From NCBI GenBank assembly GCA_003151515.1, contig PLXS01000007.1, positions 62,001 to 126,000 of the forward strand: a stretch of 64,000 nucleotides of DNA, written 5' to 3'. Below the pieces are notes generated by a model. That model saw only the letters and a list, made by a program, of their open reading frames with translations, was not told the origin of the DNA and searched no databases. Below are positions 34,745-44,914 of this stretch, piece after piece (position 1 is the first letter of the stretch; each line of letters begins with the position of its first letter). The position numbers and the translations under genes are program-made. This stretch comes from Opitutaceae bacterium (GTDB taxonomy: Bacteria; Verrucomicrobiota; Verrucomicrobiia; Opitutales; Opitutaceae).

Positions 34745-36487
34745 ATGGCGAAGGTACGCATCCTTCCTGACCGCGTCGCGAACCAGATCGCCGCCGGTGA
34801 GGTGATCGAGCGCCCGGCGGCCGTCGTCAAGGAGCTGGTCGAGAACGCCCTGGACGCGGGCGCGACGAGCGTCGTGGTCGAGTTCGCCCACGCGGGCAGG
34901 GCCCTCATCCGAGTCGAGGACAACGGCGCCGGCATGTCGCCCGAGGACGCCCGCACGGCGCTCGAGCGCCATGCGACGAGCAAGATAGCCGAAGCCGGCG
35001 ACCTTGACCGGCTTTCGACGTTCGGCTTCCGGGGGGAGGCCCTCCCTTCGATAGCCAGCGTCTCCCGGTTCACGATTCGCACCCGCGAAGAGGGACGCGA
35101 CTCCGGGACGGAGATAGCCGTGCACGCCGGGCGGATCGTCCACGAGAAGGCGTGCGGCCGGCCCGTCGGCACGCGCGTGGACGTCGAGCACCTCTTCGAG
35201 CCCGTGCCCGCCCGGCGCAAGTTCCTGAAGACCGACAGGACGGAATCGGCCCACATTGTCAACTGCGTGCGCCTCTACGCGCTCGCGTGCCCCGGCGCCT
35301 CGTTCGCCCTCTACGAGGACGGCAGGGAGGTGTTCCGCTCGCCGCGCTGCCCGGGCCTCGCCGAGCGCGTCGCCGAGATATTCGGCAAGCAGGCGGCCGA
35401 GGGACTCGTCCCAATCGACGCCTGCGAGGGCGGGATGCGCCTGCACGGGCTCGTCGGCGCACCGGGAGTCGGCCGCTCGACGCGCCACGACATGGTCGCG
35501 TTCGTCAACTCCCGCCCCGTCGACAGCCGAACCGTGAACGGCGCGCTCCTAGAGGGCTACCGCGAGGCGCTGCCCCAGGGCAGGTATCCCGTGGCGTTCG
35601 TGTTCCTCGAGTGCGATCCCGCGCAGGTCGACGTGAACGTGCACCCGGCGAAGAGGGAGGTGCGTTTTCGAAGCGAGGCTCTCGTGCGGGGCTTCGTCAT
35701 CCGCTCGCTGCTCCGGCGCCTGCGGGAGTGCGCGGGCGGTGCCGGCCCCGCGCCCGAGGCGCCGCCCGGGGCCGTTCTCGGGGCCCCTGCGGCCCTGCCG
35801 TCCCCGTTTCTTGCCCGCGAGCCCGGGCCTGGCGCGTCCGGCGCCACGGAGCACCGGTTTGCCGAACCCGCGGCGCCGCCCGGCGGCGCCGCCCGGCGGG
35901 AGGCCGGGGTCGCGCCCGCGTGGCGCTTCCTCGGGACGGCGCTGTCGGCGTACGCGCTCTTCGAGACGCCAAGGGGCCTCGTCCTGCTGGACAGGCGGGC
36001 GGCGCACGAGCGCATCTGGTACGAGAGGCTCAAGGAGCAGTTCTCCAGCGGCGGGGTCCCCGTCCAGCGCCTGCTCCTGCCCGTCCCCCTCGAACTCAAC
36101 CCCGTTTCTTCGGCCCTCCTCACGGACCACCTCACGTTTTTCCAGAGGCACGGGCTCGAGATCTCGGAATTCGGCCGGAACTTCTTCCGCGTCGAGGCCG
36201 TGCCCTCCTGGCTCGAGCCGGGTGACGCCGAGTCCTTCGTGCGCGACCTCCTGGGCGCCGCGCGGGAGGGCAGGATGCCCGCCACGGACGTCGACCTGGC
36301 GAGGGACGAGCTCGCGCGCGTCGCGGCGGCGAAGGCCGTGCGCCTGCCGGTGGCGGTGGGCGAGGGCGCCGCGCTTGCCCTGGTCCGGGAGCTCTTCGAG
36401 ACGTCGACGCCGGGCTCCAGCCCGTCGGGGCACCCGACCTACGTCGAGCTCAACCATTCCGAGCTTGCAAGGCGCTTCCAAAAATAG
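34745..36487 (+). CDS. mutL: DNA mismatch repair protein MutL
   Basis: MutL links MutS mismatch recognition to strand removal. The N-terminal GHKL ATPase is complete: [10 protein letters not shown] (about 31-40), DNGAGM (59-64), TFGFRGEAL (92-100). The conserved [14 protein letters not shown] follows at about 295-308, then a Pro/Ala/Gly-rich linker (335-390) and the dimerisation domain. In the C-domain the endonuclease motif DQHA is DRRA here (Asp416-Arg-Arg-Ala), and a C-P-H-G-R-P motif is not seen near the end (SGHPTYVEL). So it probably lacks the nicking activity typical of MutL outside gamma-proteobacteria. The product is 580 residues. Confidence 0.95.
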   Translation: MAKVRILPDRVANQIAAGEVIERPAAVVKELVENALDAGATSVVVEFAHAGRALIRVEDNGAGMSPEDARTALERHATSKIAEAGDLDRLSTFGFRGEALPSIASVSRFTIRTREEGRDSGTEIAVHAGRIVHEKACGRPVGTRVDVEHLFEPVPARRKFLKTDRTESAHIVNCVRLYALACPGASFALYEDGREVFRSPRCPGLAERVAEIFGKQAAEGLVPIDACEGGMRLHGLVGAPGVGRSTRHDMVAFVNSRPVDSRTVNGALLEGYREALPQGRYPVAFVFLECDPAQVDVNVHPAKREVRFRSEALVRGFVIRSLLRRLRECAGGAGPAPEAPPGAVLGAPAALPSPFLAREPGPGASGATEHRFAEPAAPPGGAARREAGVAPAWRFLGTALSAYALFETPRGLVLLDRRAAHERIWYERLKEQFSSGGVPVQRLLLPVPLELNPVSSALLTDHLTFFQRHGLEISEFGRNFFRVEAVPSWLEPGDAESFVRDLLGAAREGRMPATDVDLARDELARVAAAKAVRLPVAVGEGAALALVRELFETSTPGSSPSGHPTYVELNHSELARRFQK

Positions 36488-36564
36488 CACGGCCGGCCGC
36501 GTTTTTGCGTGACCGGGTGTCTCCGCAGGTCGAATCTCGTAGCTTCGGAAACCTCCCTCCCTTA

Positions 36565-39039
36565 ATGCCCACCTCGACGCTCAAGAGGACAGCGGCCGAC
36601 TCGCCGGCCGAGATCATGCGCTCGCTCATCCAGCGGCACCTGACATCGACGCTCGCGCGGTACGCGCCCAGCGCCACGCCCCGCGACTGGTGGATAGCCT
36701 CCTCGCTGGCCGTGCGCGACACGATCTTGGAGAGGATGATCGCGACCCAGGGTGTCCACAACGCCGAGAACGGACGCAGGCTCTACTACTTCTCGATGGA
36801 GTACCTGATGGGGCGCCTCTACGAGACGAATCTCCTGGCGACCGGGCTCAACGACGCGGTCCGGGACGCCCTGGCCTCGATGAACGTCGACTTTGACGAG
36901 GTCCGCGAGGCCGAGGTCGACATGGGTCTGGGAAACGGCGGCCTCGGGCGCCTCGCCGCGTGCTTCCTCGACTCGCTGGCGACCCTGGACTACCCGGCGC
37001 TCGGCTACGGGATATTCTATGAATTCGGCCTTTTCCAGCAGGCCTTCGTCAACGGAAGCCAGGTCGAGCACCCGGACCGCTGGATGCTTTTCGGGAGCCC
37101 CTGGGACATCATCCGGGCGGAATTCACGCAGGAGGTTAAGATCTACGGGCGCGTGATAAACTCGTTCGACGAGAGGGGCGACTCCAGGCCCCAGTGGGTG
37201 GACACGCGCACGGTCCTTGGCGTGCCGCACGACATCCCGATCGCGGGCTTCGGCACGAAGACCGTGAACCTCCTGCGCCTGTGGGCGTCGCGCTCGTCCC
37301 ACGACTTCGACCTTGAGGCGTTCAACTCGGGCGGCTACGTCGAGGCCGTGCGGGAGAAGGCCCTGGGAGAGACCATTTCCAAGGTCCTTTATCCCAATGA
37401 CAAGACGGAGAACGGCAAGGAGCTGAGGCTCGTCCAGCAGTACTTCTTCGTCTCGTGCTCGATCCGGGACATCATCCGGCGCCATTTCAGGACGCCTGAG
37501 AACTCCTGGAGGAACTTCCCGGACAAGGCGGCCATCCAGCTCAACGACACGCACCCGGCGATCGCCGTTGTCGAGCTCATGCGCATCCTGCTCGACGAGC
37601 AGGCGATGGACTGGGACGCCGCCTGGGACATCACGACGCGCACGTTCGGCTACACCAACCACACGCTCCTGCCCGAGGCCCTCGAGAAGTGGGGCGTTCC
37701 GCTCTTTGAGCGCGTCCTGCCGCGCCACCTTCAGATCATCTTCGACCTGAACGTGCGGGTCCTGGCCCTATGCGACTCCAAGTGGCCCAATGACAACGGC
37801 AAGAGGCGCGCGTGCTCGCTGATCGAGGAGAACGGCCAGAAGATGGTCCGCATGGCGCACCTTGCCGTCGTGGGGTCCCACGCCGTGAACGGCGTCGCAG
37901 CGCTCCACACGCAGCTCCTGCGCAAGAACCTCTTCCCCGAGTTCGATGCCCTCTACCCGGGGCGCTTCCAGAACAAGACCAACGGGATCACGCCGCGGCG
38001 CTGGCTGCTGCAGTGCAATCCGCGCCTAGCCGGCCTGGTCACGAAGGCGCTTGGCGGCGATGGGTGGGCGCGCGACCTCGACCGGCTCAGGGGCCTGGAG
38101 AAATTCGTGGAGGACAAGGGCTTCCAGGACGAGTTCATGGCGGTTAAGCACGCCAACAAGGCCGACCTTGCCCAGCTGATCCAAGACGAGTGCGGGATAA
38201 AGGTCTCGGCCAACGCGATGTTCGACGCGCAGATCAAGAGGCTGCACGAGTACAAGCGCCAGCACCTGAACCTGCTCCACATCATGGCGCTGTACCGGCG
38301 CATCCTTCACGACCCGGGCATCGACATGGTGCCGCGCGTGTTCATCTTCGCCGCGAAGGCCGCCCCGGGCTACGACGTTGCGAAGAACCTGATCCGGGCG
38401 ATCAACCTGGTCGGCGCCAGGATCAACTCCGACAGCCGGGTCGGCGACCGCATCAAGGTGGCCTTCATGCCGAACTACAGGGTGTCGCTGGCCGAGAAGA
38501 TCATTCCGGCCGTCGACCTCTCCGAGCAGATCTCCACGGCCGGCAAGGAGGCCTCCGGGACGGGCAACATGAAGCTCGCCCTGAACGGCGCCCTCACGAT
38601 CGGCACGCTTGACGGCGCCAATGTCGAGATCCGCGAGGAGGTGGGCGCCGAGAACATATTCATCTTCGGGATGACCGTCGAGGAGGTGGAGGTCCTGCGC
38701 ACCCGGGGCTACAATCCCTGGGACTTCCACCGCGACGACGAGGAGTTGCGGGCCGTCGTCGACTGGCTTGGGAGCGACTACTGGACCCCCGGCGAGAACG
38801 GGGCGTTCGGCGCCATCCATCGCACTCTGCTGCAGGGCGGCGACCCTTTCATGGCGCTCGCCGACTTCCGCTCCTACAGCGACTGCCAGAAGAAGGTCGA
38901 CGCGGCTTACCGGGACCGTGGCGGCTGGGCCCGCAAGGCCATCCTGAACACGGCGCGCATGGGCAAGTTCTCGAGCGACCGCACCGTGCGCGAGTACGCC
39001 AAGGACATATGGAGCCTGACGCCATTCGCCGTCCCATGA
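36565..39039 (+). CDS. glgP: Glycogen/alpha-glucan phosphorylase
   Basis: Releases glucose-1-phosphate from alpha-1,4-glucans with pyridoxal phosphate. The 824-residue product shows [64 protein letters not shown] and the PLP-lysine signature [15 protein letters not shown] start at ATG 36565; a TTG at 36505 would add 20 residues unlike the family. It is a free-standing gene: no glgA, glgB, glgC or malQ adjoins it. It indicates that the cell can mobilise storage glucan. Confidence 0.97.
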   Translation: MPTSTLKRTAADSPAEIMRSLIQRHLTSTLARYAPSATPRDWWIASSLAVRDTILERMIATQGVHNAENGRRLYYFSMEYLMGRLYETNLLATGLNDAVRDALASMNVDFDEVREAEVDMGLGNGGLGRLAACFLDSLATLDYPALGYGIFYEFGLFQQAFVNGSQVEHPDRWMLFGSPWDIIRAEFTQEVKIYGRVINSFDERGDSRPQWVDTRTVLGVPHDIPIAGFGTKTVNLLRLWASRSSHDFDLEAFNSGGYVEAVREKALGETISKVLYPNDKTENGKELRLVQQYFFVSCSIRDIIRRHFRTPENSWRNFPDKAAIQLNDTHPAIAVVELMRILLDEQAMDWDAAWDITTRTFGYTNHTLLPEALEKWGVPLFERVLPRHLQIIFDLNVRVLALCDSKWPNDNGKRRACSLIEENGQKMVRMAHLAVVGSHAVNGVAALHTQLLRKNLFPEFDALYPGRFQNKTNGITPRRWLLQCNPRLAGLVTKALGGDGWARDLDRLRGLEKFVEDKGFQDEFMAVKHANKADLAQLIQDECGIKVSANAMFDAQIKRLHEYKRQHLNLLHIMALYRRILHDPGIDMVPRVFIFAAKAAPGYDVAKNLIRAINLVGARINSDSRVGDRIKVAFMPNYRVSLAEKIIPAVDLSEQISTAGKEASGTGNMKLALNGALTIGTLDGANVEIREEVGAENIFIFGMTVEEVEVLRTRGYNPWDFHRDDEELRAVVDWLGSDYWTPGENGAFGAIHRTLLQGGDPFMALADFRSYSDCQKKVDAAYRDRGGWARKAILNTARMGKFSSDRTVREYAKDIWSLTPFAVP

Positions 39040-39073
39040 CGGGGGCCCGGCGCCCGGATGGCACCGACTGCCC

Positions 39074-39607
39074 ATGACGCTTAAGGAGAGGTTGGCAAGG
39101 CACCTCGAGCGAAAGCCGGACACATTGGCGGCCGCGTTCGTGGCCGCCAACGCCACCGTGGTTGGCGACGTCGTTCTGAGCCCGAAGGCGAGCGTCTTCT
39201 ACGGTTGCGTGCTTCGGGGAGACATCAACGAGATCCGGGTGGGCGAGGGAACGAACATCCAGGACAACGCGGTCGTCCACCTGGCCGACGACTTCGGCGC
39301 CTACATCGGCGCCTGGTGCACAATCGGCCACGGCGCGATCATCCACGCCTGCAGAATAGGCGACGAATGCCTGGTCGGCATGGGCGCGACGATCCTCGAC
39401 GGCGCCGTCATCGGCGCCAGAAGCATCATCGGCGCCGATTCCCTCGTGACCCAGCGCTTCGAGTGCCCCCCGGGCTCGCTCGTCTACGGGTCGCCGGCGA
39501 GGATCGTGCGCGCCCTCTCCACGGACGAGCAGAGGGGCCTGCGCAAATGGGCCGAGAAGTACGTCGAGGTCGCGAGGGCCCACGCCTCCCGGGCGCGCCG
39601 CGCCTAG
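39074..39607 (+). CDS. Gamma-carbonic anhydrase-like hexapeptide protein (YrdA family)
   Basis: A 177-residue left-handed beta-helix protein. Hexapeptide turns run from ATVVGDVVLSPKAS to IIGADSLVTQRF. The family ligand pattern is visible: NIQDNAVVHL, then IGHGAIIHACRIGD and GMGATILDG, giving three His positions for a trimer-interface metal. Some members hydrate CO2, while many are inactive or of unknown role. It lies 34 bases after glgP. Its TAG is the right half of CTAG (39604-39607), shared with the convergent dihydrofolate reductase gene. Confidence 0.9.
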   Translation: MTLKERLARHLERKPDTLAAAFVAANATVVGDVVLSPKASVFYGCVLRGDINEIRVGEGTNIQDNAVVHLADDFGAYIGAWCTIGHGAIIHACRIGDECLVGMGATILDGAVIGARSIIGADSLVTQRFECPPGSLVYGSPARIVRALSTDEQRGLRKWAEKYVEVARAHASRARRA

Positions 39608-40095
39608 CGCTCGAGAGTAAAGAAGGTGTAGCGGTAGTTGGCGTCCGAGCTCTCCCGCCTGGAGACCTCCCGCCAGGCCAGGTGGCGCCACTCGGGGAAG
39701 TACCGGTCGCCGGGCACCTCCGCGTGGACAAGCGTCAGGTGCAGACGCATGGGCCTGTCCAGCGCCAGCACCTCCGCGAATATCCGCTCGCCCCCGTTGA
39801 CGTAGATCTCCCCGGGAAGGTCCTCGGCGGCCGCCAGGGCCTCGGGCACGGAGCGCGCGACGCGCACGCCGTCGCGCGCCAGCGCCGAGTCGCTCGTGAT
39901 GACGACGAGCCGGCGGCCGTCCTCCCGCGCCCGCGGCCAGGTCTGGTAGCAGATGCGCCCTAGCACGATCGTCTTTGCGGCCGTCTGCTCGTGGAAGAAC
40001 TTGAGGTCCTCGGGGATGCGCCACGGCAGGCGGTTCTCGCGCCCCATCACGCGGTTCTCGGCGCAGCACACCATCAGGTTGAGCATCTTCGGCAT
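39604..40095 (-). CDS. folA: Dihydrofolate reductase
   Basis: Reduces dihydrofolate to tetrahydrofolate with NADPH. The 163-residue product has the typical first strand and Met-20-like loop (NLMVCCAENRVMGRENRLPWRIPEDLKFF, with the substrate-binding acidic residue in PEDLKFF). KTIVLGRICYQTWP, RRLVVITSDS, IYVNGGERIF and RLHLTLVH follow. The usual GRxTYES motif is GRICYQT here. ATG at 40095 is chosen because the fold starts directly, and a second ATG lies three codons in. No thyA is adjacent, though it is often paired elsewhere. It shares the CTAG stop with the gene opposite. Confidence 0.93.
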   Translation of the reverse strand: MPKMLNLMVCCAENRVMGRENRLPWRIPEDLKFFHEQTAAKTIVLGRICYQTWPRAREDGRRLVVITSDSALARDGVRVARSVPEALAAAEDLPGEIYVNGGERIFAEVLALDRPMRLHLTLVHAEVPGDRYFPEWRHLAWREVSRRESSDANYRYTFFTLER

Positions 40096-40198
40096 CGCAC
40101 AATCAGTGGGGCAATCCCCGGCCGATTCCAAGCCCGGCGGGGCGGCCGCGGGGCCGCTTGACTCTTGTAAGTTGCACACCCGCCGCCAATATCGGCGC

Positions 40199-41287
40199 AT
40201 GATAATCGGAGTACCCAAGGAAATCAAAATTGGGGAGACGCGGGTCTCGATGACCCCGAGCCTTTGCAGGCGCTGCGTAACCCTGGGCGCCAAGGTCCTG
40301 ATAGAGAAATCGGCCGGCCTGAGTGCGGGCTTCACCGACGCGGAATACCGGGCGGCGGGGGCGACCCTCGTGTCCGACCCGCGCAGGGTGTGGCGCTCGG
40401 CCGAGATGATCCTCAAGGTGAAGGAGCCGCTCGCCTCGGAGTACGGGCTGCTTCGGGAGGGCCAGACCCTCTTCACCTACCTGCACCTGGCAGCCGGCCC
40501 CAAGCTCACCCAGGAGCTCGTGCGAAAGAAGATCCTAGGCATCGCCTACGAGACGGTCGAGGGCTCCGACGGGTCGTACCCCCTGCTCAAGCCGATGTCC
40601 CAGATCGCCGGGCGCCTGGCGATCCAGATCGGCGCCTACTTCCTGCAGTCCCAGCACGGCGGCTCGGGCGTCCTGCTGGGCGGCATCCCGGGGACGCTCC
40701 CCGGCCACGTGGTGGTCGTGGGAGCGGGCAACTCGGGGGCCCACGCGGTCCAGATGGCCGCTGGCATGGGCGCCCGGGTGACCGTCCTTGACCTGGACAC
40801 GCGCAAGCTCGAGGCGCTCGACACCGAATACCGCGGCCGCGTCGTGACCCTCATGTCCAACCCCGCGAACGTAGAGAGCTGCGTCGCGGACGCCGACCTA
40901 CTGGTCGGGGCCGTGCTCATACCGGCCGCCAAGGCCCCCATCGTCGTGACCGACGCGATGGTGGCGAGGATGCGTCACGGCAGCGTGATCGTCGACATCG
41001 CCATCGACCAGGGCGGGTGCATCGAGAGCATCCACCCGACGTCGCATACGGAGCCCGTGTACAGGAAGTACGGTGTCATCCACTACGCGGTTCCCAACAT
41101 GCCGGCGCTCGTGGGGCGTACCTCGACGCAGGGCCTGACGCAGGCGACCGAGCCCTTCGTGGCGCTGATCGTGCAGAAGGGCGTCGAGACGGCGCTCGCC
41201 GAGCACAGGCGCCTCGCCGCGGGCGTCAACACCCGCGACGGGCGCGTCGTCAACCAGGCCGTGGCGCAGGCGCTTGGGTACGCCTAG
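40199..41287 (+). CDS. ald: Alanine dehydrogenase
   Basis: NAD-dependent interconversion of L-alanine with pyruvate and ammonia. The 362-residue product has [45 protein letters not shown] with the active-site His, the dinucleotide fold [17 protein letters not shown], and [13 protein letters not shown]. The pattern and length match Ald rather than the related transhydrogenase alpha chain. It is divergent from folA over about 100 bases, and its TAG lies in the CTAG at 41284-41287, shared with the convergent PPIase gene. Confidence 0.97.
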   Translation: MIIGVPKEIKIGETRVSMTPSLCRRCVTLGAKVLIEKSAGLSAGFTDAEYRAAGATLVSDPRRVWRSAEMILKVKEPLASEYGLLREGQTLFTYLHLAAGPKLTQELVRKKILGIAYETVEGSDGSYPLLKPMSQIAGRLAIQIGAYFLQSQHGGSGVLLGGIPGTLPGHVVVVGAGNSGAHAVQMAAGMGARVTVLDLDTRKLEALDTEYRGRVVTLMSNPANVESCVADADLLVGAVLIPAAKAPIVVTDAMVARMRHGSVIVDIAIDQGGCIESIHPTSHTEPVYRKYGVIHYAVPNMPALVGRTSTQGLTQATEPFVALIVQKGVETALAEHRRLAAGVNTRDGRVVNQAVAQALGYA

Positions 41288-41802
41288 CCCGCGGCGGGGA
41301 CGATCGCAACGCTCTCCAGGGCGATCCGCTCTATGGGCGAGCTCTTCTCGCTCCCGGCGGTCGGCACCCCCGCGATCCGGTCAAGCACGTCCTCGCCGGA
41401 GACCAGCTCGCCGAACGCCGTGTACTGGCGGTCCAGGAATCGCGCGTTGCCGTGGCAGATGAAGAACTGGCTGCCGGCCGAGTCGGGGTGCGACGAGCGC
41501 GCCATCGAGATGACGCCCTTCACGTGGGAGCGCGTGTTGAACTCCGCCTTGACGGTGTAGCCCGGCCCACCGGTCCCGGGCACCCCGCCCTTGCCCTCCT
41601 TCGTGTTGGGGCAGCCCCCCTGGATCATGAATCCCTTTATGATCCGGTGGAAGGCCGTGCCGTCGTAGAAGCCATCGCGGGCGAGCTTCTTGAAGTTCTC
41701 GACCGTCTTGGGCGCGACATCAGGCCAGAACGCAATCTTCATCACGCCGTAGGACGTCTTGAGGACGGCCTGCTCCTTTGGTGTCTGTTTTTCTTGGCTC
41801 AT
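41284..41802 (-). CDS. Cyclophilin-type peptidyl-prolyl cis-trans isomerase
   Basis: A 172-residue cytoplasmic cyclophilin with no signal peptide. Domain landmarks: VENFKKLARDGFYDGTAFHRIIKGFMIQGG with the catalytic Arg in FHRI, SMARSSHPDSAGSQFFICHG, and FGELVSGEDVLDRI. It assists folding by isomerising Xaa-Pro bonds. The start ATG at 41802 overlaps the gmhA stop by four bases, so it is translated from the same message. I reject a longer frame to 41901, which would run back through gmhA. No other folding genes adjoin it. Confidence 0.95.
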   Translation of the reverse strand: MSQEKQTPKEQAVLKTSYGVMKIAFWPDVAPKTVENFKKLARDGFYDGTAFHRIIKGFMIQGGCPNTKEGKGGVPGTGGPGYTVKAEFNTRSHVKGVISMARSSHPDSAGSQFFICHGNARFLDRQYTAFGELVSGEDVLDRIAGVPTAGSEKSSPIERIALESVAIVPAAG

Positions 41803-42356
41803 TTGAATTCTTCGTCCACCAGCCCGCAGAGGTAGTGGATCAGGAAAAGGTGAGACTCCTGCGCCGCGGGCCCGCTGTCCCCGGGCACGACCAGGTCGCA
41901 CGTCGCGATGCCGCGGGCGGCGCCCCCGCCGCGGCCGAGGAAGGCGATCGACTTTAACCCCATGCGGCTCGCCTCACGAAGCGCCGCTACAACGTTGGGG
42001 GACTTGCCGCTCGAGGAGATGACGATCACCAGGTCACCCGGGCGCGCGAGGCCCGCGATCTGGCGCGAGAAGGCCTGCTCGAAGCCGTAGTCGTTGCCGA
42101 TGCAGGTGACCAGGGAGCCGTCCGCCGACAGCGCTACGGCGGGAAGCGACCTGCGGGCCTGGTCGAAGCGGCCCACGAGCTCCGTCGCGAAGTGCGACGC
42201 CTCCGCGGAGCTTCCGCCGTTGCCGCAGATCAGGAGCTTGCCGCCGGCGCGCAGCGTGCCGAGGATCAGGGCGGCCGCGGCGTCGATCGACGGCCTGATC
42301 TGCGCGAGGGACTCGAGCGCGCGCGCCGACCTCTGGATGGCCTTTTCTAGCGACAT
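41799..42356 (-). CDS. gmhA: Sedoheptulose 7-phosphate isomerase (SIS-domain, GmhA type)
   Basis: Makes D-glycero-D-manno-heptose 7-phosphate from sedoheptulose 7-phosphate, the entry to ADP-heptose for lipopolysaccharide core. The 185-residue SIS domain contains LLICGNGGSSAEASHFATELVGRF, IVISSSGKSPNVVAAL and a C-terminal helix with QESHLFLIHYLCGLVDEEF. The phosphosugar-binding serines and His/Glu residues of the family are present. Start is ATG at 42356. The promoter presumably lies in the 97 bases shared with divergent recF. The DiaA paralogue (a DnaA-binding protein) is a possible alternative, but the glycine/serine signatures favour the enzyme. Confidence 0.9.
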   Translation of the reverse strand: MSLEKAIQRSARALESLAQIRPSIDAAAALILGTLRAGGKLLICGNGGSSAEASHFATELVGRFDQARRSLPAVALSADGSLVTCIGNDYGFEQAFSRQIAGLARPGDLVIVISSSGKSPNVVAALREASRMGLKSIAFLGRGGGAARGIATCDLVVPGDSGPAAQESHLFLIHYLCGLVDEEFK

Positions 42357-42453
42357 GGCGCAATAAAAGGGGCCTGCGGACTTGCGGGCGACAGAAATAT
42401 TCGCCGTCGTGGACCAATGCGGCCCGGCTGGGGGCCGCCCCCCAGTCGCGACC

Positions 42454-43557
42454 ATGGTCATCCGAAAGCTCACCCTCAGGCACTACCGCAACATAGCGCT
42501 TGCCACCCTGCGCCTCGAGGGCAGGCGCCAGTTCCTGGTGGGCTCAAACGGCCAGGGCAAGACCAACCTGATCGAGGCCGCCGGGTTCCTCACGGCGCTG
42601 CGCTCGTTCAGGACCCCGGAGAGCAGGCACCTGATCATGCACGGGCAGCCCGAGGCCGGGATCGCGTGCGAGATCGACAGGGAGGGGACGGGGGCTGAGG
42701 CCGTGACAATCCGCATCCGCGGGGACGGCAAGGGGCTCTGGCGCAATGACAGGCGCGTGGCGCGCCTCGCCGACCACCTCGGGCAGTTCCCAACGGTCGT
42801 GTTCTCGTCGGAGGACCTCCAGCTGGTGCGGGGGGCCCCGGCGCTCAGGCGCAGGTGGCTCGACCTGACGCTCTCGGCAATGGACCCGGGCTACCTCGCG
42901 GCCCTCCAGGCCTACGGGGCCGCCCTGGCCGCCCGCAACAGCCTCCTGAGGAGGCGCGACCCCGGCCTGGCGGGGGAGCTGGACGCATTCGAGCGCGCTA
43001 TGGCTCCGGCGGGCTCGCGGATCATGGCCCTGAGGTCGGCGGGCGTGGCCGAGCTGGCAGCCTCGATGACGGATGCCTACGGGCGGCTGTGCGGCGGCTC
43101 CGAGGAGGCGTCGCTCGAGTACGAGCCGTCGTGCGCCGCCGCCTCAGTTGACGGGCTCCTGGCCGCGCTCGGCGGGGGAAGAGCGCGCGACCTGCAGGCC
43201 GGCGTGACGCTCGCCGGGCCGCACCGCGACGACATCCGCTTCGTGGTTCGCGGATCCGTCGCCAGGGACTTCGCGTCGGAGGGGCAGCAGCGCTCGGCCG
43301 TGCTGGCGCTGCGCCTGGCCCAGGCGGCGTGGTTCCACGGGCGCAGCCGGGTCAGGCCCGTGCTCCTGGCCGACGACGTCCTGGGCGAGCTCGACGGCGA
43401 CAGGCGCAGCCGGTTCTGGTCGATCCTCGACCCGCAGGCCCAGGTGATTGCGACCGGCACACGGCCGCCCGCGCCCGCGCTCGGCGCCTGGCAGCTCTTC
43501 TCGGTTGCTGACGGGGCCTTCAGCCCAGAGGCTGGGGAAATGGAGGCGTCCGGTTGA
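42454..43557 (+). CDS. recF: DNA replication and repair protein RecF
   Basis: SMC-like ATPase that helps load RecA at gapped DNA with RecO and RecR. The 367-residue product starts [12 protein letters not shown], has the Walker [14 protein letters not shown], the ABC-type signature [18 protein letters not shown] and the Walker [14 protein letters not shown], the family order and length. It is away from dnaA-dnaN-gyrB, its common place. I chose ATG at 42454 over an earlier frame start because the conserved strand begins immediately. The stop TGA overlaps the TTG start of the following permease gene. Confidence 0.96.
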   Translation: MVIRKLTLRHYRNIALATLRLEGRRQFLVGSNGQGKTNLIEAAGFLTALRSFRTPESRHLIMHGQPEAGIACEIDREGTGAEAVTIRIRGDGKGLWRNDRRVARLADHLGQFPTVVFSSEDLQLVRGAPALRRRWLDLTLSAMDPGYLAALQAYGAALAARNSLLRRRDPGLAGELDAFERAMAPAGSRIMALRSAGVAELAASMTDAYGRLCGGSEEASLEYEPSCAAASVDGLLAALGGGRARDLQAGVTLAGPHRDDIRFVVRGSVARDFASEGQQRSAVLALRLAQAAWFHGRSRVRPVLLADDVLGELDGDRRSRFWSILDPQAQVIATGTRPPAPALGAWQLFSVADGAFSPEAGEMEASG

Positions 43558-44288
43558 GCTTTAACGCATGGCAGTGGCTGCTCGCGGTCCTCGCGGCCAT
43601 GCTGGTGGGGGTGGCGAAGACGGGGATCACGGGGCTGAGCCTGCTCTTTGTCTCGATGTTCGCGTCGATAATGCCCGCCAGGAGATCGACGGGGGTGGTG
43701 CTGCCGCTCATGATCGTCGGGGACTTTGTCGCCGTGCTCGCCTACCGCCGGCACGCCCAGTGGAAGTACCTCTGGAAGCTCTTCCCCTGGGCCGGCACCG
43801 GGATCGTGATCGGTTACCTCGCCCTCGGGCGGATGAACGACGACCAGGCGCGCCAGGCCATCGGCGCGATCATCGTCGCCCTTGCCGCCCTTCACGTCTA
43901 CCGGCGCCTGCGCCCCGTCGGCCACGAGTCCGAGCACGGGGCGTGGTTCGCGCCCGTCATCGGGGTCCTCGCGGGGTTCACGACTCTCGTGTCCAACTCC
44001 TCGGGGCCCCTCATGGTCATCTACCTGCTGGCGATGCGCCTTCCCAAGATGGAGTACATGGGCACGATGGCCGTCTTCTTCATGCTCCTTAACTTCTTCA
44101 AGCTGCCCTTCATGATCAGCCTGGGCCTCGTGAACCGCGAGAGCCTGATGCTGAACCTGGAGCTGGCTCCCGCCGTGCTGATCGGAACATGGCTCGGCAA
44201 CTGGCTCTTGCGGCGCATCAACCAAAAGGCGTTCGAGACGATCGCGCTCGTCTTGACCCTCTGCGCGGCGGCGAAGATGTTCGTCTAA
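43554..44288 (+). CDS. Sulfite exporter TauE/SafE-family membrane protein
   Basis: A 244-residue integral membrane protein with about eight hydrophobic segments in two similar halves. Family motifs are [20 protein letters not shown] near the N-terminus and [23 protein letters not shown] after the midpoint. Members export sulfite, sulfonates or organic anions across the inner membrane; the substrate here is unknown. The TTG at 43554 overlaps the recF stop, so it is coupled to recF although the functions are unrelated. An internal Met start is possible but would remove the first membrane segment. Confidence 0.88.
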   Translation: MSFNAWQWLLAVLAAMLVGVAKTGITGLSLLFVSMFASIMPARRSTGVVLPLMIVGDFVAVLAYRRHAQWKYLWKLFPWAGTGIVIGYLALGRMNDDQARQAIGAIIVALAALHVYRRLRPVGHESEHGAWFAPVIGVLAGFTTLVSNSSGPLMVIYLLAMRLPKMEYMGTMAVFFMLLNFFKLPFMISLGLVNRESLMLNLELAPAVLIGTWLGNWLLRRINQKAFETIALVLTLCAAAKMFV

Positions 44289-44301
44289 GAGCATACCGAC
44301 G

Positions 44302-44898
44302 ATGGCCCGGATGACCGCCAGGCAGATGTGGACCGCGAAGATCGGGGGCAGGAGCCTGCCCGCCGCGCGGGCACCCGCGACCCTCGCCGGGAGGGGGCTT
44401 TTCCCGAAGACGGCCTACCTCGGCATCGTGCTGGGGATCGACCCGTCGCTGCGCGGAACGGGCCTCGCCCTGGTCGACGTGCGCCCCGGCCGCGCGCCGG
44501 TCCTCATCCGCAGCGCCACCGTGCACGTCCCCGCGGGCCGCGCCATGGCGAGCGCGCTGGCCGAGATCCACCGCGCGGTGAGCGCCTTCATCGAGGGGAC
44601 GCCGGCGATACGCCACGTGGCGCTCGAGCAGACAATCTACGTCCAGAATTTCCGCACGGCGCAGATCCTTGGCGCCGCGCGGGGCGCCGCGATCGCGGCC
44701 GCGGCGATCCGCGACCTGCCCGTGTTCGAGTACCCGCCGCTCAGGGTCAAGCAGGCGGTCACGGGGTCGGGGAGGGCGAGCAAGGAGCAGCTCGCCCGGA
44801 CGCTCATGGCGCTCCTCGGGCACGCGAGGATGCTCGCGCCCGACGAGTCGGACGCCGCCGGCGTGGCGCTGTGCCACGCCTTCACCTGGCAGCCCTGA
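44302..44898 (+). CDS. ruvC: Crossover junction endodeoxyribonuclease RuvC
   Basis: Resolves Holliday junctions by paired nicking. Catalytic acidic residues are visible: Asp in [13 protein letters not shown], Glu in [11 protein letters not shown], and two Asp in [14 protein letters not shown]. The catalytic core matches the family, but the ATG at 44302 leaves about 43 residues of basic leader before the first strand, longer than usual. Starting at the GTG near 44428 would give a conventional N-terminus. It follows the TauE gene by 13 bases, so recF-tauE-ruvC may be one transcript. ruvA and ruvB are not in the window. Confidence 0.9.
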   Translation: MARMTARQMWTAKIGGRSLPAARAPATLAGRGLFPKTAYLGIVLGIDPSLRGTGLALVDVRPGRAPVLIRSATVHVPAGRAMASALAEIHRAVSAFIEGTPAIRHVALEQTIYVQNFRTAQILGAARGAAIAAAAIRDLPVFEYPPLRVKQAVTGSGRASKEQLARTLMALLGHARMLAPDESDAAGVALCHAFTWQP

Positions 44899-44914
44899 GG
44901 CTTTGGCGGGCCCT

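Noticed and set aside
33491-36487. A 998-codon open frame covering most of argH and all of mutL
   Set aside because: Only the part from 34745 matches MutL. The first 418 codons overlap argH in another frame and are Arg/Pro/Gly-rich, as expected from high-GC antisense or shifted frames.
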